Counted from the first letter of the stretch, positions 20,123 through 30,083 are shown. The stretch is DNA of 64,000 nucleotides from Drosophila persimilis (GCF_003286085.1 NW_020825401.1:62001-126000), one strand, 5' to 3'. Notes: generated from the sequence alone by a model not told the origin. Program-made: numbers and translations.

Positions 20123-20199
20123 TAGGAGGATCGCTGGGGCTGCTGGTGGCTGCTACTGATGCGTACCTCTCCACTGGCCGGAGCCGAACTGATCACAAC

Positions 20200-20449
20200 T
20201 GACCATATCTATCAGATTGCTGAATCTGGATCAGATCAGATCATTTTTATAGCCAAAAGGAACAAATCAATTTGCAGTGGCTACGCAGCGCCCGACGTCA
20301 CGCTCAGACTGATTTTCTGTCTCTCTCGCACGCACTCTGTCGTGTCGTTTAATATTAGCTGCGTCTGCCGGAGGAGAGCCATACTGACTTAGTATCGGGT
20401 ATAACTGTAGAGTTGCGGTGTCCGCTGCAACTCACAACGTTCCCCCTCG
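20200..20449 (+). mobile_element. DINE-1/INE-1 3' end
   Basis: This matches 53884-54132 closely. It contains the subterminal AGTATCGGGTATA, then the terminal hairpin GAGTTGC...GCAACTC (about 20410-20433), and ends CGTTCCCCCTCG, as in Helitron-type DINE-1 elements. The 5' half is absent. 20450-20561 holds a short perfect palindrome (ATTCCGCT-TTG-AGCGGAAT) and nothing else I recognise. Confidence 0.75.
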
Positions 20450-20561
20450 TTTCTCTCGCTCTATAAACTTTCTGAGCAATAGCGCTCTCTGTTTAGTAGC
20501 TCCCGCTATAACCGCTCTCTTCCCTGCTCTCTTTTTTACTAATTCCGCTTTGAGCGGAATA

Positions 20562-22105
20562 AGCAGAATAAAAGCCGTGGGTTTAAAGGTGGAGAAGTTT
20601 AATTTTTCTTATGCCAGGGAGATATCTTCGTTCAAGATAAGTGTCTCCCCAACTCACTTTGACACCATTTTCTCTGCCAAATTTTTGGCCAGAGCATTTG
20701 GTGGTGAAGGAGTTCAAGGCTAAAAAGAAAATTAGGCCCCCCATAACACTTACAAATCGTCCTGCTTCCACCCTTCCAAAAAACTAACTTCTCTTATTAA
20801 CCTTTTAGTAATCTATCAGAATGTAAGAGGCTTGCGTAGTAAGCTCAGCATCTTTTCCGGGATAGTGTTGCATTTGCTTCCCACGTTATTGTGTTTACTG
20901 AAACCTGGTTAAAGTCGGACATTCTCAGTTTCGTGCAGGGGGCGTTCTAATTGCAGTGGAATCTTACTTCACGTCGGAACACTTCACAGTCCAAGTTCAA
21001 CAGGAACTGGAATTCCTGTGTGTAAAACTGATTCTTCCCGCTTTCGCTATATTCATTACTTGCTCGTATATCCCACCTTCTTCGGATATTTAAATTTATG
21101 AGCAGCACTTGTCCGCTTTAACCGCTGTTTCTTCCTCGCTATCTGATAAAGATCGTATGATAGTTCTTGGTGACTTCAACTTGCCAGAAACTGTTTGGTA
21201 TTCGGTAAACGAGTCTAGTATCCTAGTGCCCATGTCACGACATGACTTTGTTGATCTGTCCCTGTCTCAAGTCAACCATGCGAAAAATTCCATGGGTTGA
21301 TTGCTTGATCTGTGCTTTTTATCGGATCCGACCATAGTGTTGTTAACCCGAGCCCTTCCGCTCACTATACCTGAAGACGCCTACTGCTAGATATAGGACC
21401 AACTGTATTGGATCGGTCGAGTAGACTACCTGAGCGTGTCTGCTGCTTTCGTAAAGCCGAGTTTGCGAAGCTTAATAACCTCATTAGGGATTTTGATTGG
21501 TCCGCTTTGTACTTGTGCACTGAGTCATAAAAGGCACAAACATTTTTTACAATGCTCTTGGCACATTTTTTGATTCTTGTGTCCCGCTTTCTTGTCCGAT
21601 CAGATCTGGAAAACCCCCTTGGTTTACCAAAGAGTTATCCAGTCTAAAAAACTTAAAATCAAGAATTTATAAAAAATTTCAAGAAGTGGGTTCTCCTACT
21701 TCTCACTCTCGCTATGTAATAGCTCGGTCAATCTTTTCAGTTCAGTTATTAATGCTCAATGCTATAAGAAATATCTATTTCGATGCAGGATACGTTTTTC
21801 TCAGGACCCTAAACAATTTTACTGCTTCGTAAACAGTAAGCGTAGAACGTCCCTCGCTATCATTTTGTAATACGTCGGCAAATAATGATCACGCAATTGC
21901 CGATCTTTTTGAACAATTTTTACTCTTTTTTTTTTTCTACTCTGGTCATCCGTACCCATACGGTTTACCGAGGTCGATCGGCATTTTCAGTCTCTTGTTA
22001 AATGAATTTTCTTTACTTCATGATCTTCGACTAGTTAAGCCGGTGTTTTTACCGGGTCCAGACGGGGTTCCAGGTTGTGCACTCAGGTACTGCGCCGAGG
22101 CACTG
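20562..22105 (+). pseudogene. CR1 family A ORF1 end and ORF2 endonuclease/linker remnant
   Basis: 20562-20785 encodes the ORF1 C-terminal RRM-like end (KVEKFNFSYAREISSFKIS). ORF2 follows: QNVRGLRSKL is the start of the AP-endonuclease, VFTETWLKS carries the catalytic Glu, and VLGDFNLPETVW at about 21160 carries the Asp/Asn pair. The frame is broken near 20920, where about 75 bases are missing compared with the copy at 47 kb, and again after 21300. The linker continues to CAEALCGPL at about 22085-22110. Not functional. Confidence 0.78.
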
Positions 22106-22116
22106 TGTGGACCCTT
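22106..22116. repeat. LOA target site duplication, left (TGTGGACCCTT)
   Basis: The 11-bp TGTGGACCCTT here is repeated perfectly at 27669-27679, flanking the LOA element. The uninterrupted CR1 family A sequence has it once. Confidence 0.85.
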
Positions 22117-22140
22117 AGGTTAGGTTAGGTTAAGGCGGTA
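22117..22140 (-). repeat. LOA 3' tail with TTAGG-type repeats
   Basis: On the plus strand the element ends in three tandem GGTTA (TTAGG) units followed by TTAAGG. On the element strand this is a (CCTAA)n-type 3' tail. The second LOA copy at 30374 ends the same way, so the tail is a feature of the family. Confidence 0.7.
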
Positions 22141-22268
22141 GCCGGGAGGGGGGGGATAAGAGCCTCCCGCCCCCAAGCTCACTTGGACCTATAAACAGGT
22201 CCGTTGTGTTGCCGCAGGGGCATGTGCCCCTTCGCTTTGCCCGAACCGTGAGAGCATACTACTGCAGG

Positions 22269-25200
22269 TTAAGGGCAGTCCCATCCGGTGGCTTGGATGT
22301 ATTTGGACAAGGTCCCTGGTTTGATTACGGACAGGTCCGAAATGTCCGTGAGGAAAGCGGCCCCGAGAATACGAAGACGACGATTTCCAAGGGCTGGGCA
22401 GTGGCAGAAGAAGTGGGGGACCGATTCCTCCTCCTCCTCGTCGCGACAACTCCTGCAGAAGTCGTTATGAGGGATTGACAGTCTAGAGGCGTGAGTGCCG
22501 ATCTGCCAGTGGCCCGTAATGGCTCTAGTAACTGCAGAGCACTGTGCTCTGCTGAGTTTATACAGCTCTGCTGAGCGCTTCTTCGATCGATATGGCCATA
22601 TCAATCTTGAGACTTTACAGGAAACGGTTTGCTGCCATCTCCTATTGGCATTTTGCTCGAACAATTCGTGCGTTAGGAGCCTGCACGTAGCCAAGGGCAT
22701 CGCCACTTGCTCCCTCTCCGATAGGAGAGGAATCGTAGTACCCTGCCTGGCTAGCTCGTCGGCGGCGTCATTCCCCTCGATGTCCCTGTGGCCGGGGACC
22801 CATATAAGGAAGAGATCTAACTGCTCTGCGATCTCGTGCAGAGACCTGCGGCAGTCATTTACAGTCGCTGAGTTCGACGATATTGAGCCGATAGCTTTGA
22901 TAGCTGCTTGGCTGTCCGAGAAGACGCACACTAAGTGCGTATCTAGGAGTAGTTTGGAGACGATCGAAATGGCCTCCTTGATGGCTTCAACCTCCGCTTG
23001 GAACACACTGCAGTGATCCGGGAGCCTGAAGCAATGACTGATGTTCAGCTCGCTGCAGTAGACTCCGCCTCCCACGCGGCCGTCTAGCTTTGAGCCATCA
23101 GTGTAGAAGTGGACCGCATTTGCAGGTGCTGGTTCGCCCATCTCCCAGTCCTCCCTAGATGAGATTGATACCTGGAAGGGCGTCGAGAGGTGATCACTGG
23201 GGATACAGTAATCTGTCCTCTCTGGTAATTGCGGAAGTCTCATCAGGATTCCCGAGTGCCCAACCGCGGATGCTTTCCACAGTCTGGCTTCTCTCATTCG
23301 GAGGGCGGAAAGGGTTGCCACCTTCTTTCCCATGAGATCCACAGGGAGGAGGTCCAGCACAGTATCCAGGGCTTCCCCTGGAGTAGTGCGTAGCCCGCCA
23401 GTTATGCATAGCTCTGCCATGCGTTGAACTCTGCTGAGTTTATTGAGGCCTGTCCTTCTGTCCAAGGCTGGCCACCATACCACCACTCCATAGAGCATGA
23501 TTGGTCGTATGATGGCGGTGTAGAGCCACCGAACTATATAGGGGGTCATTCCCCATTTTAGTCCGATGGCTTTCCTGCAAGTATAGAGGGCCACTGTGGC
23601 CTTCTTTACTCTATCCTCTATGCTCAATTTCCAATCGAGCTTTCTATCGAGGATTAGGCCAAGATACTTGGCGTTGTTGCTGAAGACTAGCGTTTCCCCA
23701 CATAGTCTTGGGGGAATCAGTGCCGGAACTTTGTACTTCCTAGTGAAAAGCACCAGTTCCGTTTTAGACGGGTTGACGCCTAACCCGCATTTGTCTGCCC
23801 ATTTCGACATTTTCGTGAGAGTACTTGTCATGGACTCACACAACGTCTGCGGAAATTTTCCGGAGAATGCTATGGCAACATCGTCCGCGTACGCCACCAC
23901 ACGGCAGCCGCCCCCCTCTATCTCCCGCAGCAGTGTGTTCACTGCCACGTTCCATAGGAGGGACGAGAGGACTCCGCCCTGCGGTGTGCCTCTGCTGACA
24001 AATCTGGTACACGTTGACGTCCCCAGTGATGCCTCAACCGTCCTGCATTGTAGCATCTGATCGATCAGGCTCACCGTCCTGGAGTCAACGCCCAGATCCG
24101 TCAGTGCGCCCGTGATGGCGGTCGGAAGGATGTTGTTAAAGGCGCCTTCTATGTCGAGGAAGGCTACTAGGGTGTACTCCTTAAAGTTAAGGGACGCTTC
24201 GATGATCGATGTGATCGAGTGTAGGGCCGTTTCGGTGGATCTTCCCTTCCGATAGGCATGCTGGGAGTCTGAGATCAGACTGGACGGAATGCACGCCGTT
24301 AGATGCAGCCCCAGGAGCCGCTCCATCGCCTTTAGAAGAAAAGACGATAGACTTATGGGTCTGAAATCTTTTGGGGCAGTGTGCGAGGGCTTGCCTGCCT
24401 TGGGTATGAATACGACTTTGGTCTGAAGCCAGGTGTCAGGAATGCACCCGTGGGAGAATATTCCCTCGTAAATTATTTTGAGCCAGTTAATGGCCTTGTG
24501 TCCCGCGTGAATCAGTTGGGCAGGGAAAATGCTGTCTGGCCCCGCGGACTTGTAGGGTTTAAAACTTCTGATCGCCCAGGAAATGTTCTCCTGGCTTAGC
24601 AGTCTCAGGATGGCATTTGAGGCGACAGAAGGAGGCGCGAGGTAGTTGGGTCTGTTTTCATCGCAGCCAGGGAAGTGGGTATTTAGGAGAAGATTTAGCG
24701 ACTCCTCGCTGGACGTAGTCCACGACTGGTCGGTGTTCTTCAAGTAGCCCAGGGTGGGTGTTGTCTTCGAGAGAACTCTGCGCAAGCGTGAGGCTTCTGA
24801 GTTACTCTCGATTTCGCTGCAGAACTTACGCCAGGAGGCGTGTTTGGCTTTTCTAAGTTCTTTGTTGTAGGTTGACAGACTGGCCTTGTATTCGGCCCAG
24901 TTTTGCTCAACGTTTTCAGCCTTAGCTTTATTGAAGAGTCTCCGGGAGGCTTTCCGGAGTTCACCCAGTTTCGGATTCCACCATTCAGGTTTCTTCCGGC
25001 CTCTGTTCTTGCCAGAGGGGCATGCTTTGTCGAGCGCCTTATTGCAGGCGTCGGTAAAGATCTTAAGAAGACGAGTCGTGGCCTCCGTGGAGAACTCCTC
25101 CTCAGATGGGGGCTCAGGGAGAACACGACAGAGGTAATCAGAGTACCGAGTCCAGTTTGTCCGCCTGATGTTCCGGAATCGGACTGGCTTCGGTACTGAG

Positions 25201-25865
25201 AAGGAGAAGACAGTTTCCACGTACCTGTGGTCCGAGAAGGAGTGCTCTTCCAGGACCTCCCAGGATACAATGTTACGCTGTATCTCATGAGAGGCAAGCG
25301 TGAGGTCCAGGACCTCCTTGCGGTTTTTAATGATAAAGGTGGGATCACTACCCCGGTTTAATAAGACCATCTGAGTGATCAGTAAGTAACTGAAAAGGTA
25401 CTCACCCCTTTCGTTTGTGTCAGTGCTTCCCCACTGACAGTGATGTGCATTGGCATCACACCCCACAATTAGGCCGATGTCCTTGGCCGAGCAGTCTGCG
25501 ATTAGAGCCCGGAGAGGCGCGTGTGGAGGGGGGTCTGGTTGTTCATGCCCCATGTATGCGGAGCAGATCCTCAGTGAGCGCTCCTGGCCTTCGAGGCTCA
25601 CTGCGGTGTGGTCTTTATTGCTGAAATTTGGGAGCAAAAATAAGTGCAACTCTCTTTTTGCAAGAATGCAGGTACGAATTTTACCTGCGGTTTCAGCTAC
25701 ATATAGCTTGTAGTCAGAAGTCCTCAGACCGGAGACCCTGTTTCCGAGGATCCAGGGCTCCTGAATGAGGACTATGTCGGCTCCACCCTTGGCCAGGTGG
25801 AGCAGTAGAGCAGCGCATGCTGCCTTACGATGGTGGAGGTTTATCTGCAGGAGCGTCAACGACAT
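22269..25865 (-). CDS. LOA ORF2: endonuclease, reverse transcriptase, RNase H
   Basis: This is a 1198-codon intact frame. The AP-type endonuclease (residues 1-225) has N8, E36 (IQEPW), DANAHH at 137-142 and SDH at 211-213. RT (about 440-720) has FRPISL at 501, FLDIEGAF at 569 (first catalytic Asp), SRGTPQGGVLS at 624 and YADD at 659-662. RNase H (about 915-1045) has TDGS at 922, AEVEAI at 956, SDSQAAI at 983 and GNDAADELA near 1031. A C-terminal Cys/His cluster (CRSC...HFFCHC, 1137-1156) follows. The protein nicks target DNA and copies element RNA in place. The start at 25865 overlaps the end of ORF1 by 41 bases in another frame, so translation probably depends on frameshift or reinitiation. 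All key residues seem present. Confidence 0.9.
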   Translation of the reverse strand: MSLTLLQINLHHRKAACAALLLHLAKGGADIVLIQEPWILGNRVSGLRTSDYKLYVAETAGKIRTCILAKRELHLFLLPNFSNKDHTAVSLEGQERSLRICSAYMGHEQPDPPPHAPLRALIADCSAKDIGLIVGCDANAHHCQWGSTDTNERGEYLFSYLLITQMVLLNRGSDPTFIIKNRKEVLDLTLASHEIQRNIVSWEVLEEHSFSDHRYVETVFSFSVPKPVRFRNIRRTNWTRYSDYLCRVLPEPPSEEEFSTEATTRLLKIFTDACNKALDKACPSGKNRGRKKPEWWNPKLGELRKASRRLFNKAKAENVEQNWAEYKASLSTYNKELRKAKHASWRKFCSEIESNSEASRLRRVLSKTTPTLGYLKNTDQSWTTSSEESLNLLLNTHFPGCDENRPNYLAPPSVASNAILRLLSQENISWAIRSFKPYKSAGPDSIFPAQLIHAGHKAINWLKIIYEGIFSHGCIPDTWLQTKVVFIPKAGKPSHTAPKDFRPISLSSFLLKAMERLLGLHLTACIPSSLISDSQHAYRKGRSTETALHSITSIIEASLNFKEYTLVAFLDIEGAFNNILPTAITGALTDLGVDSRTVSLIDQMLQCRTVEASLGTSTCTRFVSRGTPQGGVLSSLLWNVAVNTLLREIEGGGCRVVAYADDVAIAFSGKFPQTLCESMTSTLTKMSKWADKCGLGVNPSKTELVLFTRKYKVPALIPPRLCGETLVFSNNAKYLGLILDRKLDWKLSIEDRVKKATVALYTCRKAIGLKWGMTPYIVRWLYTAIIRPIMLYGVVVWWPALDRRTGLNKLSRVQRMAELCITGGLRTTPGEALDTVLDLLPVDLMGKKVATLSALRMREARLWKASAVGHSGILMRLPQLPERTDYCIPSDHLSTPFQVSISSREDWEMGEPAPANAVHFYTDGSKLDGRVGGGVYCSELNISHCFRLPDHCSVFQAEVEAIKEAISIVSKLLLDTHLVCVFSDSQAAIKAIGSISSNSATVNDCRRSLHEIAEQLDLFLIWVPGHRDIEGNDAADELARQGTTIPLLSEREQVAMPLATCRLLTHELFEQNANRRWQQTVSCKVSRLIWPYRSKKRSAELYKLSRAQCSAVTRAITGHWQIGTHASRLSIPHNDFCRSCRDEEEEESVPHFFCHCPALGNRRLRILGAAFLTDISDLSVIKPGTLSKYIQATGWDCP

Positions 25866-27279
25866 TCCTGAGGCTCGCCTCCACCATTGTTGCTTCTAGA
25901 TCGCTGTCAGGGGACTCCGGCTCCTCCCCGACAACGATATGGCTGAGACCTCTGGCTAGGTCGCTCTCGTCGAACGCGTAGTCGTCCAAGATGTCGTCCG
26001 ACATCATGGACGCCGCATCCGACGCCGGGTTGTCTTCCTCGCACGAGGCCCCCTCTTTCGGGATCTCCGGCAGCTCCGGGTCTGGCTCGACCTCCGCTTG
26101 CCTGCCCGTGCGATCGGACTTGTAAGTGGATATGGTGACCTTCTTGTAGCCATAATCCACTACACCGTCCGACTTTGCGAGGAGATCTATGGATTCCTCA
26201 TTTAGGACGAGGATAATCTGGCGCCTCTGCCCTTGGATATCCTCCACCTTTGCCACCTTCCAATCGGCTGTAGGAAGGTGGGGGTTGCAGACCTGCAGTA
26301 ACCTGAGGATCTTCTCAGGCTCTGCAGGCTTAGCCGAGACCCACGCTCTGGCTCTCGGGCGACTAGGGACATCTTCCCACTTCACGGCCTCCAGTTTCGC
26401 CCCTGGATAGACCTCTTTTAGGGCCGCCACCGCCTTCATGTAGAGGGCCGCAGAGCGAGCGTCTTGGCAGGCGATGGCTTTCACCTTGCCTTGATGCCAC
26501 CCTGCGTCCTCACACTTTGGCGGTGGTCCGCCGTTCTCCTCCAGTTCCAGTAGGAACCGGTCCTGGAGCTCGTTCTCCACCAGGTGCCACTTATCGCGAG
26601 GGACATAGCCGTCCTCGGCGCCCATGTCCAGGACACCGATCAGGGTCTTGCCCCTCGCCACCTCAGCGAACGACCGGTTCGTGAGGTGGGTCTTCACCCG
26701 CTTGGCTTGCTGGGCTTGGCCTGGCTGATTTGCGGGGTCCTCCGCTGAGCGTTGCCGCTTGTTGGGGGCCTTGGCTGCGCCCTTTCCGGCTTTGGCTGGC
26801 TGGAACAGAGGAAGGATTGAGCAGGCCCACAGCCTCTGCTCCTTTCCTTCGGCTGACGCCTTGAAGTTCGGGTCTTCGTTGGACAGGATGAAAGCCGCTC
26901 GTCTCCTGTCCTGGTACGACGGCTTTCCTCCCCGTGGTGCAGAGACGCTGCCCGCCGGGGCTCCCAAGGGTTCTTCGGTCCCGGTGCGCTTACCAGCCGC
27001 GATTACGCTCTGCTTGGCAGCCACCCCGGTATCCGCTTCGCCCTTGGAGCCACCCGACTTGGAAGGACCCGATTGGCTTTTCGGGCCCCCCCTCGCTGCG
27101 GCTGCTGCCTGAAGACGGTGGACCGACTCAGTCTCCTTCCCTGTCTTCTTTGGACCCGGTTTCCCAGGCGCTGGTGCAGAGGGATTGGCTTGTCCCTCCG
27201 GTACTTTAAGAGGAGTACCGAGCTCCTTTGCGGATTTGTTTGTTTTTATATATATATTATTTGGCATAGTAGTTCCCAC
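25825..27279 (-). CDS. LOA ORF1: gag-like nucleic-acid-binding protein
   Basis: This is a 484-codon intact frame upstream of ORF2. The first 190 residues are rich in Ala, Gly, Pro and Lys and look disordered. Residues about 195-395 resemble the DUF4780-type domain common in insect LINE ORF1 proteins (segments such as PRARAWV, LRLLQVCNP and IILVLNEES). The tail is acidic. No CCHC knuckles are seen, unlike ORF1 of the I element. It should bind element RNA in a ribonucleoprotein. The assigned ATG near 27279 follows a 389-bp leader, and the 3' end overlaps ORF2. The domain assignment is by recall and should be treated as tentative. Confidence 0.85.
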   Translation of the reverse strand: MGTTMPNNIYIKTNKSAKELGTPLKVPEGQANPSAPAPGKPGPKKTGKETESVHRLQAAAAARGGPKSQSGPSKSGGSKGEADTGVAAKQSVIAAGKRTGTEEPLGAPAGSVSAPRGGKPSYQDRRRAAFILSNEDPNFKASAEGKEQRLWACSILPLFQPAKAGKGAAKAPNKRQRSAEDPANQPGQAQQAKRVKTHLTNRSFAEVARGKTLIGVLDMGAEDGYVPRDKWHLVENELQDRFLLELEENGGPPPKCEDAGWHQGKVKAIACQDARSAALYMKAVAALKEVYPGAKLEAVKWEDVPSRPRARAWVSAKPAEPEKILRLLQVCNPHLPTADWKVAKVEDIQGQRRQIILVLNEESIDLLAKSDGVVDYGYKKVTISTYKSDRTGRQAEVEPDPELPEIPKEGASCEEDNPASDAASMMSDDILDDYAFDESDLARGLSHIVVGEEPESPDSDLEATMVEASLRNVVDAPADKPPPS

Positions 27280-27668
27280 GAGTAGGCGGGAAGGGGATGG
27301 TCACCCGAGGCATAGCCCGCTTGCCCCGGGAAGCCTGATTTAAACTGGAGGTCGGCAGGTAATTCACTGAGAGTTTTCTTCTCTCCGCCCGACTACCATT
27401 CGCCAGCATCCTAGCAGAGACATGACCGTGCTAGAACCTGTTTCCAGCCGCCCTCACGGGGAGAGTATAGTCGCACTTCCACCGGTGTGCACAGTTACGG
27501 CGGGTGACGGTTCGCTCGCAACCCTCTGTGTCCTAGGAGGGGTGTGAGACGCAGACCGCACCGGGTATTACTAACCGGAGCGGCTGCGCCTCAGTTCCGA
27601 GTTCACAGTTGTGCGAGCCGACCCGTCATCCGTTTGTCCCCCTGTAGCACCCGATGGCTGACGGCCAT
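27280..27668 (-). promoter_or_regulatory. LOA 5' UTR, presumed internal promoter
   Basis: This is 389 bp between the 5' target duplication and the ORF1 ATG. Full-length LINEs carry their own promoter in this position. I see no clear TATA box, as is usual. The 5' terminal bases on the element strand are ATGGCCGTCAGCCATCGGG. The decayed copy at 30.4-34.1 kb shares this terminus, which supports the boundary. Confidence 0.6.
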
Positions 27669-27679
27669 TGTGGACCCTT
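27669..27679. repeat. LOA target site duplication, right (TGTGGACCCTT)
   Basis: This is a perfect copy of 22106-22116 at the 5' end of the LOA element. Confidence 0.85.
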
Positions 27680-28710
27680 GCTTAAACTATTCACCCTGTC
27701 CATTGATTCTTCTTGCTTCCCTCCGATCTGGAAGGAATCGTTTATAGTTCCTCTCCATAAAAAACTTAGCAAGTCTGATGCAAAAAATTATTGAGGTATA
27801 TCAAAGTTATCCGCTATTTCTGAAATGTTTGAGAAAGTCTTTACTCCGCACTTGCAACATCTTTGCAAGTCACTTATATCTCCCACTCCCACCTCTTTCA
27901 TTATTAAAGGCTTTCAAGGTAACTTACAGACGGATGTTATTTACACCGACTTTAGTCGGTCAGTCATGATGTTGTGCAAACTTGTTACACCTTAATGCCT
28001 CGAAATGCATAGTTATGACATTTCATCGTTCTAGCCCTTTGTTGGCTCCCTATACCCTATTTGGTGGTTCTCTTGAGAGAATTACCCTGGTGGATGATCT
28101 GAGTGTTATGTTAGACCCCAAGTTAAAGTTTTCTGAACACATTTCTACCATGGTAAATAAGGCCATGGGCGTGCTTGGGTTTATAAAGAGGTGGTCAAAG
28201 GAATTTGACGACCCCTATATAACAAAGACTCTCTATACCTCGCTTGTTCGTCCGATCTTAGAATACGGCTCCTGTGTACGGTGCCCTCAGTACAAAGTAC
28301 ACCAGGACCCTATAGAATCAGTACAGAAAAACTTTTTACTCTGTGCTCTGCGGGCCCTTAACTGGGATGCGGGTGTGAGACTCCCATCTTACTTTAGTAG
28401 ACTGCTATTAGTAAACCTCCCATCCTTAGTTAACCGTAGAAAAATGCTTGGTGTGATTTTTCTGCAAAACTTGATCAGGGGTGACATAGACAGCCCTGAT
28501 CTGTTGAGCCGCATAAACTTCACGATTCCTATTAGACTTTTTTTTTATTTTATACCGTTGTACCTTCCACTTTGTAGATCGAACTATTCCTTGCATGAAC
28601 CGTTTAGGGTCTTATGCTCGGATTATAATTCCCTCTTCCATATTATATCCACCACTAATTCTCTTCCTCTTATTAAATTAGTCATCCTTACACACCTTTC
28701 TAGTAATTAG
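27680..28710 (+). pseudogene. CR1 family A RT remnant lacking the YADD core
   Basis: RT sequence starts in the region before motif A. At TDFS (about 27950) it jumps directly to LLHLNASKC, so the first catalytic Asp segment and the YADD motif are deleted. From 27982 to 28710 a 242-codon open stretch covers the thumb and C-terminal part (THLSSN end). No polymerase activity is possible. Confidence 0.82.
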
Positions 28711-28945
28711 TAATTGTAGTGGTATTTGTATTTTGAATGAATTCTTAGTTTCTTAGTAAGTTTAGCGCTAATTTTCATCGAATATTAGTCTACGCATCGC
28801 ACGTCATGCGGCATGGCTGCGTTTTGCCTGGGATGCGGGCGTAACAGCACTCTGCTGGTATCACACGTGCCGCTTTGTGGTGCAGTAATTTCATCGCCTC
28901 TTATAAGATGCTGTCATTGCATGTCAACGTCCCTGTATAAATACA
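27680..28945 (+). mobile_element. CR1 family A copy 2, 3' segment
   Basis: The element resumes after the LOA insertion. Compared with the copy at 45-46 kb it has lost a piece near 27890 and a large piece at about 27957, then carries the end of RT and the 3' UTR. It ends with GCATGTCAACGTCC and a short tail near 28935-28945. Confidence 0.82.
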
Positions 28946-30083
28946 GGGTAGCGCGTCACATGATCATCGGATTGGCTCAAGAGCACCAAACGAAAAGAAC
29001 ATGCAACAACAAAGACGATAAGCAAAGGTGACGAACGAAAGCAAAAGCGCAAATTTTTTCGCTTTCAAAACGGAAACAATTTTTCTCATCGAAATAAAAA
29101 TTACAATAAAACGAATCTTAAGTGCGAAACGAAAGAAATATATGACCTTAATAAGTGCCTCTAACGCCTCATTAGCATACCTCGCAAACAACGGTCAACT
29201 GACCGTGGTCGTCACTGACAAAACAGAAAAAGACCACGCAGACACGGTCTTTCACTGAGCAGAACACCTTTTGTCTCTTCGGTTGAGCCCGACACTCGAT
29301 CGTGTCTCACAATAACAACTTAGAGACACTTTGGTCAAGCGCTCACAGCAAAAGTGTCTTTAGATGAAAATTTTCGTTTTGCTTTTCACGATTCATTTTA
29401 AGCTCCAATAGTCAAACCGTATAGAATTCACAAAAATTGATCGTTGCTATAAGCATCATACGTACAAGAACGCATACATACGCAAAATACACTTTTTTCG
29501 TTCGTTCGCGACAAGATGCTTAGTGAAAAACAGGAACAAAAGAGAAGTGAAAAAATCTGTCTTTGCTTGAGCGAAGAGGGAGTTGAGCAAAAACAGATTT
29601 GATCGGGTCATTTCAGTCCCTCTTTTCAATGTGTCAACCGTTATTTGCGAGGTCTGCTCAATAGGCATTAACATAAATTTGACACCATTCTATAACAAAC
29701 GTATAAATCACTTTTTTTTAACCCAACATCAAATTTTGATCTCAAATAATTGCTCATAACAGCTGACGCATACCGATTCGGTTATCGATACATCGAATGC
29801 TACACATAAATTAGGATTTTGTTCTCGCGAAATGTTTTCGCTGATAACGCAAAACACAAAAGTAAATTAGATCCGGAGTCTGCCTGTATATACTTATATT
29901 TTAAGTTAATTTAATCCACCCGGGGCGCCATGAAATTTCGTTAGAGTTTTTCCAAATGTAAAAGACCAAGTACTTGGGTCTCCGAATTACATACATATGT
30001 ACATATGTATTTTAAACAACGAAAAATTATATATGTACGATATGTACGATATGTACGCTGGACTTTAATGATATTGAACGACT
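28946..30083. other. Unassigned AT-rich block
   Basis: This is about 1.1 kb with no recognisable coding sequence. It holds several inverted repeats, for example AGACACTTT...AAAGTGTCT (about 29320-29362), an AAATCTGTCTTTGCT...AGCAAAAACAGATTT pair (about 29555-29602), and a short ATATGTACG-type microsatellite near 30030. It could be a degraded LTR, a DNA transposon or host spacer. I cannot decide. Confidence 0.4.

Larger units (their letters stand above)
20562..22116 (+). mobile_element. CR1 family A copy 2, 5' segment (before LOA insertion)
   Basis: This plus-strand element begins abruptly in the ORF1 C-terminal region. It is interrupted at 22116 by the LOA element and resumes at 27680. Sequence matches the reverse complement of 44956-47500. 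The endonuclease and linker region are present but decayed. Confidence 0.82.
22117..27668 (-). mobile_element. Complete LOA-clade non-LTR retrotransposon
   Basis: This is a 5552-bp LINE on the minus strand inserted into the CR1 element, with perfect 11-bp target duplications. It has a 389-bp 5' UTR (27280-27668), ORF1, ORF2, a 152-bp 3' UTR and a 3' tail of short CCTAA repeats. Both ORFs are open from end to end. The RNase H domain after RT and the endonuclease style place it with LOA/Bilbo-type elements of the I superfamily. Intact ORFs and perfect duplications point to a recent insertion. Confidence 0.88.

Noticed and set aside
19783..20202. Long repetitive proteins on both strands
   Set aside because: They come from a stop-free 36-bp tandem repeat, are open in several frames at once, and have no start context or homology.
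20541..20559. Transcription terminator or Helitron hairpin at ATTCCGCT-TTG-AGCGGAAT
   Set aside because: It lies about 90 bases beyond the DINE-1 terminus, has no CTRR-type end, and a short palindrome can occur by chance.
22117..22140. True interstitial telomere sequence
   Set aside because: The TTAGG units sit exactly at the 3' end of both LOA copies, so they belong to the element and not to a chromosome end.
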